In this document: positions 35,973-43,587 of the stretch, piece after piece
Layout of the letters: every line of letters starts with the position of its first letter
Position numbering within the stretch: the stretch's first letter is position 1
Origin: Niastella caeni
GTDB taxonomy: Bacteria; Bacteroidota; Bacteroidia; Chitinophagales; Chitinophagaceae
Assembly (NCBI RefSeq): GCF_004834005.1
Contig: NZ_STFF01000002.1
Coordinates: 124,001 to 188,000 of the forward strand
Length of the DNA: 64,000 nucleotides
Direction: 5' to 3'
The notes under the pieces: model-generated
What the model was told of the DNA's origin: nothing
The model's database searches: none
The model's input: only the letters and a program-made list of their open reading frames with translations
Program-made: the position numbers and the translations under genes

Positions 35973-38537
35973 ATGGCCAACCGCTTAAAAGCAGACAAAG
36001 CAGAAAAGAAAAAGCCAGCAAATCCGGAAAAATTTAAACCTGAAAAAGAAGCTCAGGTTACGGTAAAACAATTGGTTAAGGACGAACGTACCCATAAAAT
36101 TGCCGGTACTTTTGCCTTATTGATCAGCCTGTTCTTATTTATCGCCTTTGCCTCTTACCTTTTCACCTGGAAGGAAGACCAGGACAAGGTGTTCAAAGGC
36201 GCCGCCATTTTGTTGCCGGGAGAAGAGATAAAGACCACCAACCTGCTGGGCAATCTCGGTGCGTATATTTCACACCTGTTTTTCTACAAAGGATTTGGCG
36301 CTGCCTCCTTTATGTTCTGCACCTTGTTTTTTGTAATAGGCATTAATGCATTACTCACTTCAAAAGTATTTTCCCTTTGGCGCAATGTGCGCTATGTTAT
36401 AATAGGCCTCGTATTTTTTAGTGTTGCCCTCTCATTCCTTTTCAGTGGCAGTTCATTTGCCTGGGGTGGGGCGGTAGGGGATATGTGCCGCGACTGGCTG
36501 GTGCGAATGATAGGCAGTGTTGGTACGGCCGCTTTATTATTGGTTGGCGGGTTAGCGTATATCATCTGGCGTTTTAACCCCGTATTTAAAGCGCCTGCTT
36601 TATCTAAACCAAAAACCCTTGAACCTGTTAAGGAAGTGGCCCCGGTTTTAGCAGGCAATGAAGAAAAAGCAGCGCTTTTCATTGAAGAAGCAGCCGGTAA
36701 TAAACTGAAAGAAGGTGTTGGGCCTATAAAGAAAACACCCAAAACACAAAAAACAGATGAGCCTGAACTGGATATACAGTTAGTTGAAAAAGAAGGACCG
36801 GTAGCAGAAGAAGTACCAGGGGTAGAAGAGGAAGAAATAGATGAACCGGTTGAAGAAGAAGAAATAGAAACGCCTGAAATTCCCCTGGCTGTAAACGAAA
36901 CATCAGTAACAAAAGGCAAGGGCGCTAAAAAGCCCGGGCCCGACCTGGAACTGGAAATTAAATCGTATCCCGAAGTAGATCAGCCGGAAGAAATAGTTGA
37001 AGAACCTAAGGTTGAAAAACCCATTTCGCAGGAACCGTACGATCCATCGCTCGATCTGCGTGATTATAAATTCCCCGGGCTCGATCTGCTTGAACTGCAT
37101 GGCAGCGAACGCATCATTCAGGACCCCGCTGAGCTGGAGACCAACAAGAACCAGATCATCAACACGCTGAAGAACTACGACATCGATATTCAGAAGATCA
37201 GCGCTACCGTGGGGCCAACCGTTACGTTGTATGAAATTGTGCCTGCTGCGGGGGTGCGTATTTCGCGTATCAAGAACCTGGAAGATGATATTGCCCTGAG
37301 CCTGGCGGCCCTGGGTATTCGTATCATTGCGCCAATTCCGGGTAAGGGAACGGTTGGTATTGAAGTGCCCAACGTGAAGAAGACAGTAGTGAGTATGCGT
37401 AGCATGTTGTCGTCGGAAAAATTCCAGCACAACAGTTTCAGCCTGCCAATAGCCATTGGAAAGAAGATCGATAACGAGAACTTTATCGTTGACCTCACTA
37501 CCATGCCACACCTGCTCATGGCCGGAGCTACCGGTCAGGGTAAATCGGTTGGTTTGAACGCCATCCTGGTGTCGCTGTTGTATAAAAAACATCCATCGCA
37601 AATAAAGCTGGTACTGGTTGACCCGAAGAAAGTAGAGTTGAGCCTGTACCGCAATATTGAAACGCATTTTCTGGCCAAATTACCCGGCGAAGAAGAAGCC
37701 ATTATCACCGATACCAAGAAGGTGATTCATACCCTGAACGCTTTGTGTATTGAAATGGATAACCGGTACGACCTGTTGAAGGAAGCCGGCGCCCGTAATA
37801 TTCGCGAATACAACGAGAAGTTTATTAAGCGGAAGTTGAACCCGCAAAAAGGCCACCAGTTCTTACCGTTTATAGTACTGGTAGTGGATGAGTTTGCCGA
37901 TTTGATCATGACGGCCGGTAAAGAGGTGGAAATGCCAATTGCGCGGTTGGCGCAATTGGCGCGTGCGGTAGGTATTCATTTGATCATTGCCACCCAGCGT
38001 CCGTCGGTGAATATCATCACCGGTACCATCAAAGCCAACTTCCCGGTACGTATTGCCTTTAAAGTGTCTTCAAAAATCGACTCAAGGACCATCCTCGATG
38101 CCGGCGGAGCGGAGCAATTGATAGGTAAGGGCGACATGTTGATCTCTTACAACGGTGAAATTACCCGCCTGCAGTGCGCCTTTGTTGATACGCCCGAGGT
38201 AGACAGCATCTGTGACTTTATCGGCACCCAGGAAGGATATCCGCAGGCATTCTTCCTGCCTGAATACGTTGATGAAAAGCAATTCGAAGGCAAGGAACTC
38301 GACCTCGACGACCGCGATACATTGTTCGAAAGCGCTGCCCGTATGATCGTAACCAGCCAGATGGGATCTACCTCGTTGTTGCAACGGAGGATGAAACTGG
38401 GTTACAACCGGGCGGGCCGTCTTATGGACCAGTTGGAAGCCGCTGGTATTGTGGGACCTAGCCAGGGTAGCAAAGCCCGCGACGTGCTGATAAAGACCGA
38501 AGCCGACCTGGAACGGCACCTGGCCGATTTAATATAG
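35973..38537 (+). CDS. ftsK: FtsK/SpoIIIE DNA translocase
   Basis: 854 aa from ATG 35973. Septal ATPase that pumps chromosome ends during division. Seen: basic N-terminus, about four transmembrane helices (60-205), a Glu/Pro/Lys-rich linker (about 220-350), then the motor: Walker A AGATGQGKSVGLNA (about 517-530), LVLVDPKKVELS, Walker B LVVDEFADL, ATQRPSVNIITG, and the C-terminal gamma winged helix (SLLQRRMKLGYNRAGRLMDQLEAAGIVG) that reads KOPS-like sites. Start chosen because residues before it translate repeat words and the -7 box overlaps them. Confidence 0.95.
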   Translation: MANRLKADKAEKKKPANPEKFKPEKEAQVTVKQLVKDERTHKIAGTFALLISLFLFIAFASYLFTWKEDQDKVFKGAAILLPGEEIKTTNLLGNLGAYISHLFFYKGFGAASFMFCTLFFVIGINALLTSKVFSLWRNVRYVIIGLVFFSVALSFLFSGSSFAWGGAVGDMCRDWLVRMIGSVGTAALLLVGGLAYIIWRFNPVFKAPALSKPKTLEPVKEVAPVLAGNEEKAALFIEEAAGNKLKEGVGPIKKTPKTQKTDEPELDIQLVEKEGPVAEEVPGVEEEEIDEPVEEEEIETPEIPLAVNETSVTKGKGAKKPGPDLELEIKSYPEVDQPEEIVEEPKVEKPISQEPYDPSLDLRDYKFPGLDLLELHGSERIIQDPAELETNKNQIINTLKNYDIDIQKISATVGPTVTLYEIVPAAGVRISRIKNLEDDIALSLAALGIRIIAPIPGKGTVGIEVPNVKKTVVSMRSMLSSEKFQHNSFSLPIAIGKKIDNENFIVDLTTMPHLLMAGATGQGKSVGLNAILVSLLYKKHPSQIKLVLVDPKKVELSLYRNIETHFLAKLPGEEEAIITDTKKVIHTLNALCIEMDNRYDLLKEAGARNIREYNEKFIKRKLNPQKGHQFLPFIVLVVDEFADLIMTAGKEVEMPIARLAQLARAVGIHLIIATQRPSVNIITGTIKANFPVRIAFKVSSKIDSRTILDAGGAEQLIGKGDMLISYNGEITRLQCAFVDTPEVDSICDFIGTQEGYPQAFFLPEYVDEKQFEGKELDLDDRDTLFESAARMIVTSQMGSTSLLQRRMKLGYNRAGRLMDQLEAAGIVGPSQGSKARDVLIKTEADLERHLADLI

Positions 38538-38599
38538 GGTTAGAATTTTGTTAATGTGATTTTAATTTACAACCTCCATTAACAATTAGCGTCTTATTA

Positions 38600-38634
38600 T
38601 TGCCGCAATTGGTTATAACCAATATCTTTGCGGC
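38600..38634 (+). promoter_or_regulatory. Promoter embedded in a nested palindrome
   Basis: TTG (38600-38602), 20-nt spacer, TATCTTTG (38623-38630). The spacer is the perfect palindrome ATTGGTTATAACCAAT (38608-38623), and GCCGCAA (38602-38608) pairs with TTGCGGC (38628-38634). Likely promoter of the LolA-like gene with an overlapping operator-like site. Confidence 0.65.
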
Positions 38635-38656
38635 CTTTACACAAAGCATTCATATA

Positions 38657-39310
38657 ATGAAAAGCCTAATTGTATTAATTTCTACTTTTTTTATAACTAC
38701 TATAAGTTTTTGCCAACAAAGCGATCCTGCTGCCAAAAAAGTATTGGATGCAGTCAGCGCCAAGTTCAAAACGTTTAAGTCGGTACAGGCTACATTTACC
38801 CTGCGCAATGAGGATAGCAAAGGCACTTTGTTGGGCAGCAAAAAAGGAACGGCTTCTTTAAAAGGCTCCCGCTACCGCGTTAGTGTTGCCGGTACCGGAC
38901 AGGAAATATTCTGCGATGGCGCCAACATCTGGACGTACGATAAATCGGCCAATGAAGTGACCATCACCAAGCCCGATCCTTCTACCAATACCATCACCAT
39001 GCAGAAGTTGTTTTCCAACTTTTATGATAAAGATTTCCTGTACAAGTTGAATGGCGATAAGATCGTGAACAAAAAAGCAGTTCAGGAAATTGAGATGACG
39101 CCGGTTGATAAAACAAAACCTTTTCACAAAGTATACCTGCTGATCGATAAACAAAGCAAAACTATTTATAGCACGCGCATATTGGATAAAACAGGCAATG
39201 TGATGGTGTATACCGTTAATACCATGAACGGCAGTGTGAACTTACCTGATAATCTTTTCGTGTTTGATAAAAACAAATATCCCGGGGTAGAAGTGATTGA
39301 TCTGCGATAG
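38657..39310 (+). CDS. LolA-like outer-membrane lipoprotein carrier
   Basis: 217 aa from ATG 38657. Signal peptide (ISFCQQ), then a LolA/LolB-fold half barrel: KVLDAVSAKFKTFKSVQATFTL (24-45), GTASLKGSRYRV, FCDGANIWTYDKSANEVTI and VMVYTVNTMNGSVNLPDNLFVFDK. Periplasmic carrier of lipoproteins or a relative. Lies 120 bp after ftsK, as often in Bacteroidota. Ends in an intrinsic terminator. Confidence 0.88.
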   Translation: MKSLIVLISTFFITTISFCQQSDPAAKKVLDAVSAKFKTFKSVQATFTLRNEDSKGTLLGSKKGTASLKGSRYRVSVAGTGQEIFCDGANIWTYDKSANEVTITKPDPSTNTITMQKLFSNFYDKDFLYKLNGDKIVNKKAVQEIEMTPVDKTKPFHKVYLLIDKQSKTIYSTRILDKTGNVMVYTVNTMNGSVNLPDNLFVFDKNKYPGVEVIDLR

Positions 39311-39333
39311 ATTGCTCCTGATTAATGATATTG

Positions 39334-39366
39334 AAAGGGGATTGTTTTACGGCAATCCCTTTTTTA
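39334..39366 (+). terminator. Intrinsic terminator of the LolA-like gene
   Basis: AAAGGGGATTG pairs with CAATCCCTTT (39353-39362) with one bulged G, followed by Ts. Confidence 0.8.
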
Positions 39367-39461
39367 ATGTCGAATATTGAATGCCCAATGTCCAATTTCG
39401 AAGTATTCTTTTCATTTCTGCCTTAACTTCAACATTCAGCATTCGTTATTCGACATTCGAT
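39366..39461. repeat. Heptad inverted pair at the ubiX 3' end
   Basis: Left 39366-39400: AATGTCG, AATATTG, AATGCCC, AATGTCC, AATTTCG. Right 39427-39461: CTTCAAC, ATTCAGC, ATTCGTT, ATTCGAC, ATTCGAT. The right arm encodes the last residues and the stop of ubiX. Confidence 0.88.
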
Positions 39462-40027
39462 ATTTTTTCTTCTCCTCCCCACCTGTATGTAGTAATATCT
39501 AATCCAGCCAAATCAAGCACCCGGTCAGTAACGGTGGCAATCGCTTCTTCAATGGTAGCGGGGCGGCTGTAAAAAGAGGGGGTAGCCGGGCAAATGATGC
39601 CACCGGCCAGTGTAACGGTTTCCATATTGCGAATATGCACCAGGTTATACGGCGTATCCCTAACCACACATATGAGTTTACGGCGTTCTTTCAACACCAC
39701 ATCGGCGGCGCGTGAAATGAGGTCGCTCGAAACCCCGGATGCAATGCGGCCCAATGTGCCCATAGAGCAGGGGGCAATGATCATGGTATTGTACCGGCCT
39801 GAACCTGACGCAAAAGGCGCGGTGAAGTCTTTGGTAGAATAGAAACTAACCGGGTATTGGGTATAGTCGTTATTGCCCAGTTCGGTTTCCCACACCTGTT
39901 TGGCGTTATCGGTCATTACTACGCCCACATCCTGCCATTGTTGTTTGATCGTCAACAGCTTTTCTATCAGTAACCGGGCGTAAATGCTGCCACTGGCGCC
40001 GGTAATGGCCAACACTATTTTGTGCAT
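39446..40027 (-). CDS. ubiX: UbiX-family flavin prenyltransferase
   Basis: 193 aa. Makes prenylated FMN, the cofactor of UbiD decarboxylases. Seen: ITGASGSIYARLLIEKLL (8-25), APCSMGTLGRIASGVSSDL (phosphate/FMN binding), RRKLICVVRDTP, and ATPSFYSRPATIEEAI. No ubiD partner in the window. The C-terminal SNVE and stop come from heptad-repeat sequence (ATTCGAC, ATTCGTT on the plus strand). Confidence 0.93.
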   Translation of the reverse strand: MHKIVLAITGASGSIYARLLIEKLLTIKQQWQDVGVVMTDNAKQVWETELGNNDYTQYPVSFYSTKDFTAPFASGSGRYNTMIIAPCSMGTLGRIASGVSSDLISRAADVVLKERRKLICVVRDTPYNLVHIRNMETVTLAGGIICPATPSFYSRPATIEEAIATVTDRVLDLAGLDITTYRWGGEEKISNVE

Positions 40028-40066
40028 GGAAAAGACTTACATTTAGGTTAATAAACAAAAATACAG

Positions 40067-40633
40067 ATGCAAACATTGAAAATGTTGGTTTTGTTTTGCT
40101 GGGTAGTTGTTTTTTCCTGTGCTGAAAAACCGGCCATCCATGCGAAGGAGATGAAATGGAAACTGACAAACGCTGCTACGGTGGAAAAACTGAAATGGAT
40201 GACGCTGGAGGATGTGGCCAGTGGCCTGGAAAAAGAAAAGCGTCCGGTGCTGATCGATCTGTATACCGACTGGTGTGGCTGGTGTAAAACGATGGATAAA
40301 AAGACCTATTCCAATAAAGATGTGACGAGTTATGTGCAGCAGAAGTTCTACCCCGTAAAGTTTGATGCCGAAGGCCGAAAAGCCATATCCTGGAAAGGAA
40401 AGACATATGAATTTAATACCAGGCATAAGACGCACGATTTTGCCGTTTACCTTACCAATGGGCAGTTATCGTATCCTACTACCGTGATCATTCCGGTTGG
40501 TGGCGAACCGCAGGCCATACCTGGTTACCTGGCGCCCAATGAGCTGGAGTTAATTGTAAAATACTTTGGAGAGGGCAAGTATGGCAGGGTGCCATTTGAT
40601 GAATACCAGAAAAGTTTTAAATCGAGTTGGTAG
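40067..40633 (+). CDS. Thioredoxin-fold lipoprotein (CGWC)
   Basis: 188 aa. Lipobox VFSC (Cys22). Thioredoxin-like domain with DLYTDWCGWCKTMDKKTY (active site C-G-W-C) and a cis-Pro segment SYPTTVII, so similar to periplasmic DsbD-gamma/Thioredoxin_7 proteins. Probably a periplasmic disulfide reductase. Divergent from ubiX across 39 bp. Confidence 0.9.
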   Translation: MQTLKMLVLFCWVVVFSCAEKPAIHAKEMKWKLTNAATVEKLKWMTLEDVASGLEKEKRPVLIDLYTDWCGWCKTMDKKTYSNKDVTSYVQQKFYPVKFDAEGRKAISWKGKTYEFNTRHKTHDFAVYLTNGQLSYPTTVIIPVGGEPQAIPGYLAPNELELIVKYFGEGKYGRVPFDEYQKSFKSSW

Positions 40634-40970
40634 AATTGATATGTGCTAAAAGAATAATGTAATTGAATTTGTGATGATTAAGAGCGACTTATGGTTTTGT
40701 TTTAATTTTTAAGAATTATAATTGAATGTGTAATTTATTGATTAATAATTTTTTATGCATTGAACGGCGGCGTTGTGCAGAAGGAGGAACGCAATCGGGT
40801 TAAAATAAAAAAGAATATAAATAAATAATATATTAATGCAAACGGTTGCGTAGGTTATCCAGATAGTAAAAAACGTACTTAATTTGGTTTAATTTTGTAT
40901 TGACCTCAGTCAATTATATGCAGTTAAAGCAAAAATTTAATAAACATACGCCCTGTACTTTGAGATATTC
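40634..40970. other. AT-rich gap, no gene
   Basis: No supported ORF. Contains a possible -7 box TAATTTTG at 40890-40897 on the plus strand and runs of A/T. No heptad/octad tract. Confidence 0.4.
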
Positions 40971-40974
40971 ATAC

Positions 40975-41058
40975 TATATTTGAATTTTCATAGGATAAGG
41001 TTTAATGGTTAATGGTATTTGATTAGTGCAGCCTCCCCTCCGGGAGGCTATTTTTTTT
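40975..41058 (+). ncRNA. Candidate small RNA ending in orphan terminator
   Basis: A -7 box TATATTTG (40975-40982) lies about 50 nt before a strong intrinsic terminator: AGCCTCCC (41030-41037), loop CTCC, GGGAGGCT (41042-41049), then eight Ts. No ORF lies between. Transcript would be roughly 70 nt. Promoter lacks a well-spaced TTG, so confidence is limited. Confidence 0.35.
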
Positions 41059-41225
41059 AGGAACTGTAGGATTAATACGGAACAGCAATACAAATCAACC
41101 CTTTATTTATTACCTCATTATGAACAGGCGGTGAATTAATTATTAACCTTCCGCCACGATGTATCGCAATAAGCCTGGCATTTAAGTAGCATTCTGGTAG
41201 CCAAGTAGACCTAAAGTTGCCTGTA

Positions 41226-41303
41226 CTTAGGCGCAGGTTAGGGTATTTTTAGGGTTTACTATATACCCTATATAAACTCTGGTAAAACCCTACCTGCCCT
41301 AAG
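41226..41303. repeat. Long quasi-palindrome
   Basis: CTTAGGCGCAGGTTAGGGT (41226-41244) is inverted at 41282-41303, with GTTTACTATA/TATATAAAC inside. Purine-rich AGGGT words recur in it. Lies 28 bp before the 3' end of the gene at 41331 and may end its transcript. Confidence 0.6.
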
Positions 41304-41330
41304 TTTGACGTAGTAAGGCCTGCTTTTGTC

Positions 41331-41777
41331 TTATTTGAATGATTTGATATTCGTAATAGCCAGGTTGGAAAAATCTATCTCTATGGTAGGCAGGAAGGTA
41401 CCGGGCACAAACTCCTCAGATCGCTTCAATTTGTATCGAAGGTTATTGCTGTGCCTTTTATTGATAAACATCAGATCGTTGAATACATCGCGGTAAAAGC
41501 CCAGGCAGTAAATGCTAATGTAATACCTGCCTTCAGGAACATCAGGAATGGTGAATTGATTATCAGTGGGATAGTAAATACTTTTAACAATACCGGCACC
41601 GGTGTGGTCATACCGGTCGAAAATAACCAATACCGAGTCAACCCGCGGATTTTTGAGATTCCGGCTTTGCAGGCGAATGAGTACGTTGACACTATCGGGA
41701 AGTCTTTTTCTTTGTGCAGTTGCCGATTCAGCCGTAAACAGCATTATCAGCAAGGTCAGCACACAGACCGCTTTCAT
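41331..41777 (-). CDS. Hypothetical exported protein
   Basis: 148 aa. Signal peptide ending ESATAQ, then a single beta-sandwich-like domain (NVLIRLQSRNLKNPRVDSVLVIF, GIVKSIYYPTDNQFTIPDVPEGRYYISIYC) resembling CNA-B or transthyretin-like folds. No family recognised. Monocistronic as far as seen. Confidence 0.7.
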   Translation of the reverse strand: MKAVCVLTLLIMLFTAESATAQRKRLPDSVNVLIRLQSRNLKNPRVDSVLVIFDRYDHTGAGIVKSIYYPTDNQFTIPDVPEGRYYISIYCLGFYRDVFNDLMFINKRHSNNLRYKLKRSEEFVPGTFLPTIEIDFSNLAITNIKSFK

Positions 41778-41930
41778 AGATATTGATATTAGGGTACCGG
41801 AATAAAATTCTCTTCATAGGATGCAATTTTTCTTCGTGGGTTTAATATTTGAAACCACTGAATTCTAATAAGTAATAACGCTTATTCGCATATTTTCTTA
41901 TTTGTTGCCCCGAGTCCTTTCCCCCTTACC

Positions 41931-41960
41931 AAAAAAAATCCCGGAGTGTAGCTCCGGGAT
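41931..41960 (-). terminator. Terminator of the alpha-oxoamine synthase gene
   Basis: ATCCCGGAG/CTCCGGGAT with loop TGTAG, preceded on the plus strand by eight As, giving a U-run on the minus transcript. Confidence 0.85.
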
Positions 41961-42021
41961 GTTGTTATTCAATATGTTAAGTAAACTTCCAAAGTTATCC
42001 AGTGGGTAAAAGTTATCCAGA

Positions 42022-43278
42022 TTATGCTTCAGCCATATCAGGTATTGCAGACACTTTATAAGCGCCGGCATCCAGTTTTTGCTTGGTTTCAGAAAAGGCA
42101 GTCAGTGTTTTCTGAATATCCTCATCTGTATGAACCGCGGTAGGAATAAGCCGGTAAATAATATGTCCTTTCGGAATTACCGGATAAACTACGATAGAGC
42201 AGAAAATGCCGTAGTTTTCGCGCAGGTCCATTACCATGGCAGTAGCTTCTTCAACCCCGCCTTTCATATAAATTGGCGTAACCACTGAATCGGTCTTGCC
42301 AATATCAAAACCTCTTTCTTTCAGTCCTTTTTGCAGTTTGGTGGCCACGTCCCACAACTTGCTTTTCAACTCAGGACGGGTCATCAGCAGCTCCAGGCGT
42401 TTCAGATTACCAATTACCAACGGCATGGGTAAGCTTTTAGCGAAGATCTGGCTGCGGATGTTATAACGGATGTAATCAATAATTGATTTAGGCCCTGCAA
42501 TGAAAGCTCCGATAGAGGCCATGGATTTGGCGAATGTAGAGAAATACAGGTCGATCTCGTCCTGTACGCCCTGTTCTTCCCCGGCGCCGGCGCCTGTTTT
42601 ACCCATGGTACCGAAACCATGCGCATCATCCACCAGTAACCGGAATTCATATTTCTTTTTAAACGCTGCAATTTCTTTCAGTTTGCCCTGGTCGCCCGCC
42701 ATGCCGAATACGCCTTCGGTTATAACCAGAATACCACCGGCTTTTTGTTTTTCGATCAGTGCAGTTGCGCGTTGCAGTTGCTTTTCAAGATCCTCCATGT
42801 CGTTGTGCTTGAAAACATACCGGTGACCGGGATGTAAACGTACACCGTCTATTATACAGGCATGGCTTTCTGCATCGTATACAATAATGTCGTGACGGCT
42901 GCACAACACATCTATTAGGCTCACCATGCCCTGGTAACCAAAATTCAACAAAATGGCGTCTTCCTTACTCTCAAATTCGGCCAGCTTTTTTTCCAGCAAC
43001 TCGTGGTTGTTGGAGTTTCCACTCATCATACGGGCGCCCATGGGTAAAGCCAAACCATATTGAGCGGCTCCTTCCGTATCGGCTTTCCGTACTTCAGGAT
43101 GGTTTGCCAATCCCAGATAATTATTCAAACTCCACACGATCATATCCTTTCCTCTGAATTTCATTCTGCTTCCGATCTCACCTTCCAGTTTAGGAAATGC
43201 AAAATAACCATGAGCCCTTTCCCGATGTTGACCAATTGGACCTTGATTCTTAAGTAATCTTTCAAAAATATCTGCCAT
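42022..43278 (-). CDS. Alpha-oxoamine synthase (KBL/BioF/serine palmitoyltransferase family)
   Basis: 418 aa PLP enzyme joining an amino acid with an acyl-CoA. Seen: WSLNNYLGLANHPEV, GARMMSGNSNNHELLEKKLAEF, DAESHACIIDG, VDDAHGFGTMG (PLP Asp-His) and STFAKSMASIGAFIAG with the Schiff-base Lys. Candidates are glycine C-acetyltransferase or serine palmitoyltransferase, the sphingolipid enzyme common in Bacteroidota; the sequence alone does not let me choose. An N-terminal extension of about 25 residues precedes the core. Confidence 0.88.
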   Translation of the reverse strand: MADIFERLLKNQGPIGQHRERAHGYFAFPKLEGEIGSRMKFRGKDMIVWSLNNYLGLANHPEVRKADTEGAAQYGLALPMGARMMSGNSNNHELLEKKLAEFESKEDAILLNFGYQGMVSLIDVLCSRHDIIVYDAESHACIIDGVRLHPGHRYVFKHNDMEDLEKQLQRATALIEKQKAGGILVITEGVFGMAGDQGKLKEIAAFKKKYEFRLLVDDAHGFGTMGKTGAGAGEEQGVQDEIDLYFSTFAKSMASIGAFIAGPKSIIDYIRYNIRSQIFAKSLPMPLVIGNLKRLELLMTRPELKSKLWDVATKLQKGLKERGFDIGKTDSVVTPIYMKGGVEEATAMVMDLRENYGIFCSIVVYPVIPKGHIIYRLIPTAVHTDEDIQKTLTAFSETKQKLDAGAYKVSAIPDMAEA

Positions 43279-43323
43279 ATTATGGATTTTAATTAATAGG
43301 GTTATTGCTATTTAAGAATGGCG

Positions 43324-43331
43324 CAAAGGTA
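43324..43331 (-). promoter_or_regulatory. -7 box of the alpha-oxoamine synthase gene
   Basis: Minus strand TACCTTTGC matches TAnnTTTGC; 45 nt before ATG. Confidence 0.55.
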
Positions 43332-43337
43332 GCGTTT

Positions 43338-43505
43338 TTGATTGTTTTATGGTTGAAGGTTTGATGGTTGAATACCTTAACGTCTGAGTTTCAATTCTAT
43401 TTTAATAGTTTTTTTCCAGATTCTTATTGTTAGTTGTCGTTATAACATCAGCCAAACAGCCCGGAATAAAAGCCAACGATCAACCGTATAACAATCAAAC
43501 CATTA
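43338..43505. repeat. Octad/heptad inverted element between divergent genes
   Basis: Left 43338-43373: TTGATTGT, TTTATGGT, TTGATGGT with 7-base units mixed in. Right 43473-43505: CAACCGTA, TAACAATC, AAACCATT. Core holds GAGTTTCAATT (43386-43396), identical to copy A, and an end CAGCCCGGAATAAAA resembling CAGTCCTGAATGAAA near 31318. Confidence 0.8.
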
Positions 43506-43564
43506 AGCAAACGTTTGCTTTTCCGATTTTATGAAATTTTAATGCACCGGTATTAGTAGCCGGT

Positions 43565-43572
43565 TATCTTTG
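43565..43572 (+). promoter_or_regulatory. -7 box of pafA-like gene
   Basis: TATCTTTGC, full match, 15 nt before ATG 43588. Confidence 0.6.
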
Positions 43573-43587
43573 CCAAAACTAATTTTA

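Noticed and set aside
43570-43587. TTG start of the PafA-like gene
   Set aside because: It overlaps the -7 box; ATG 43588 begins a good signal peptide.
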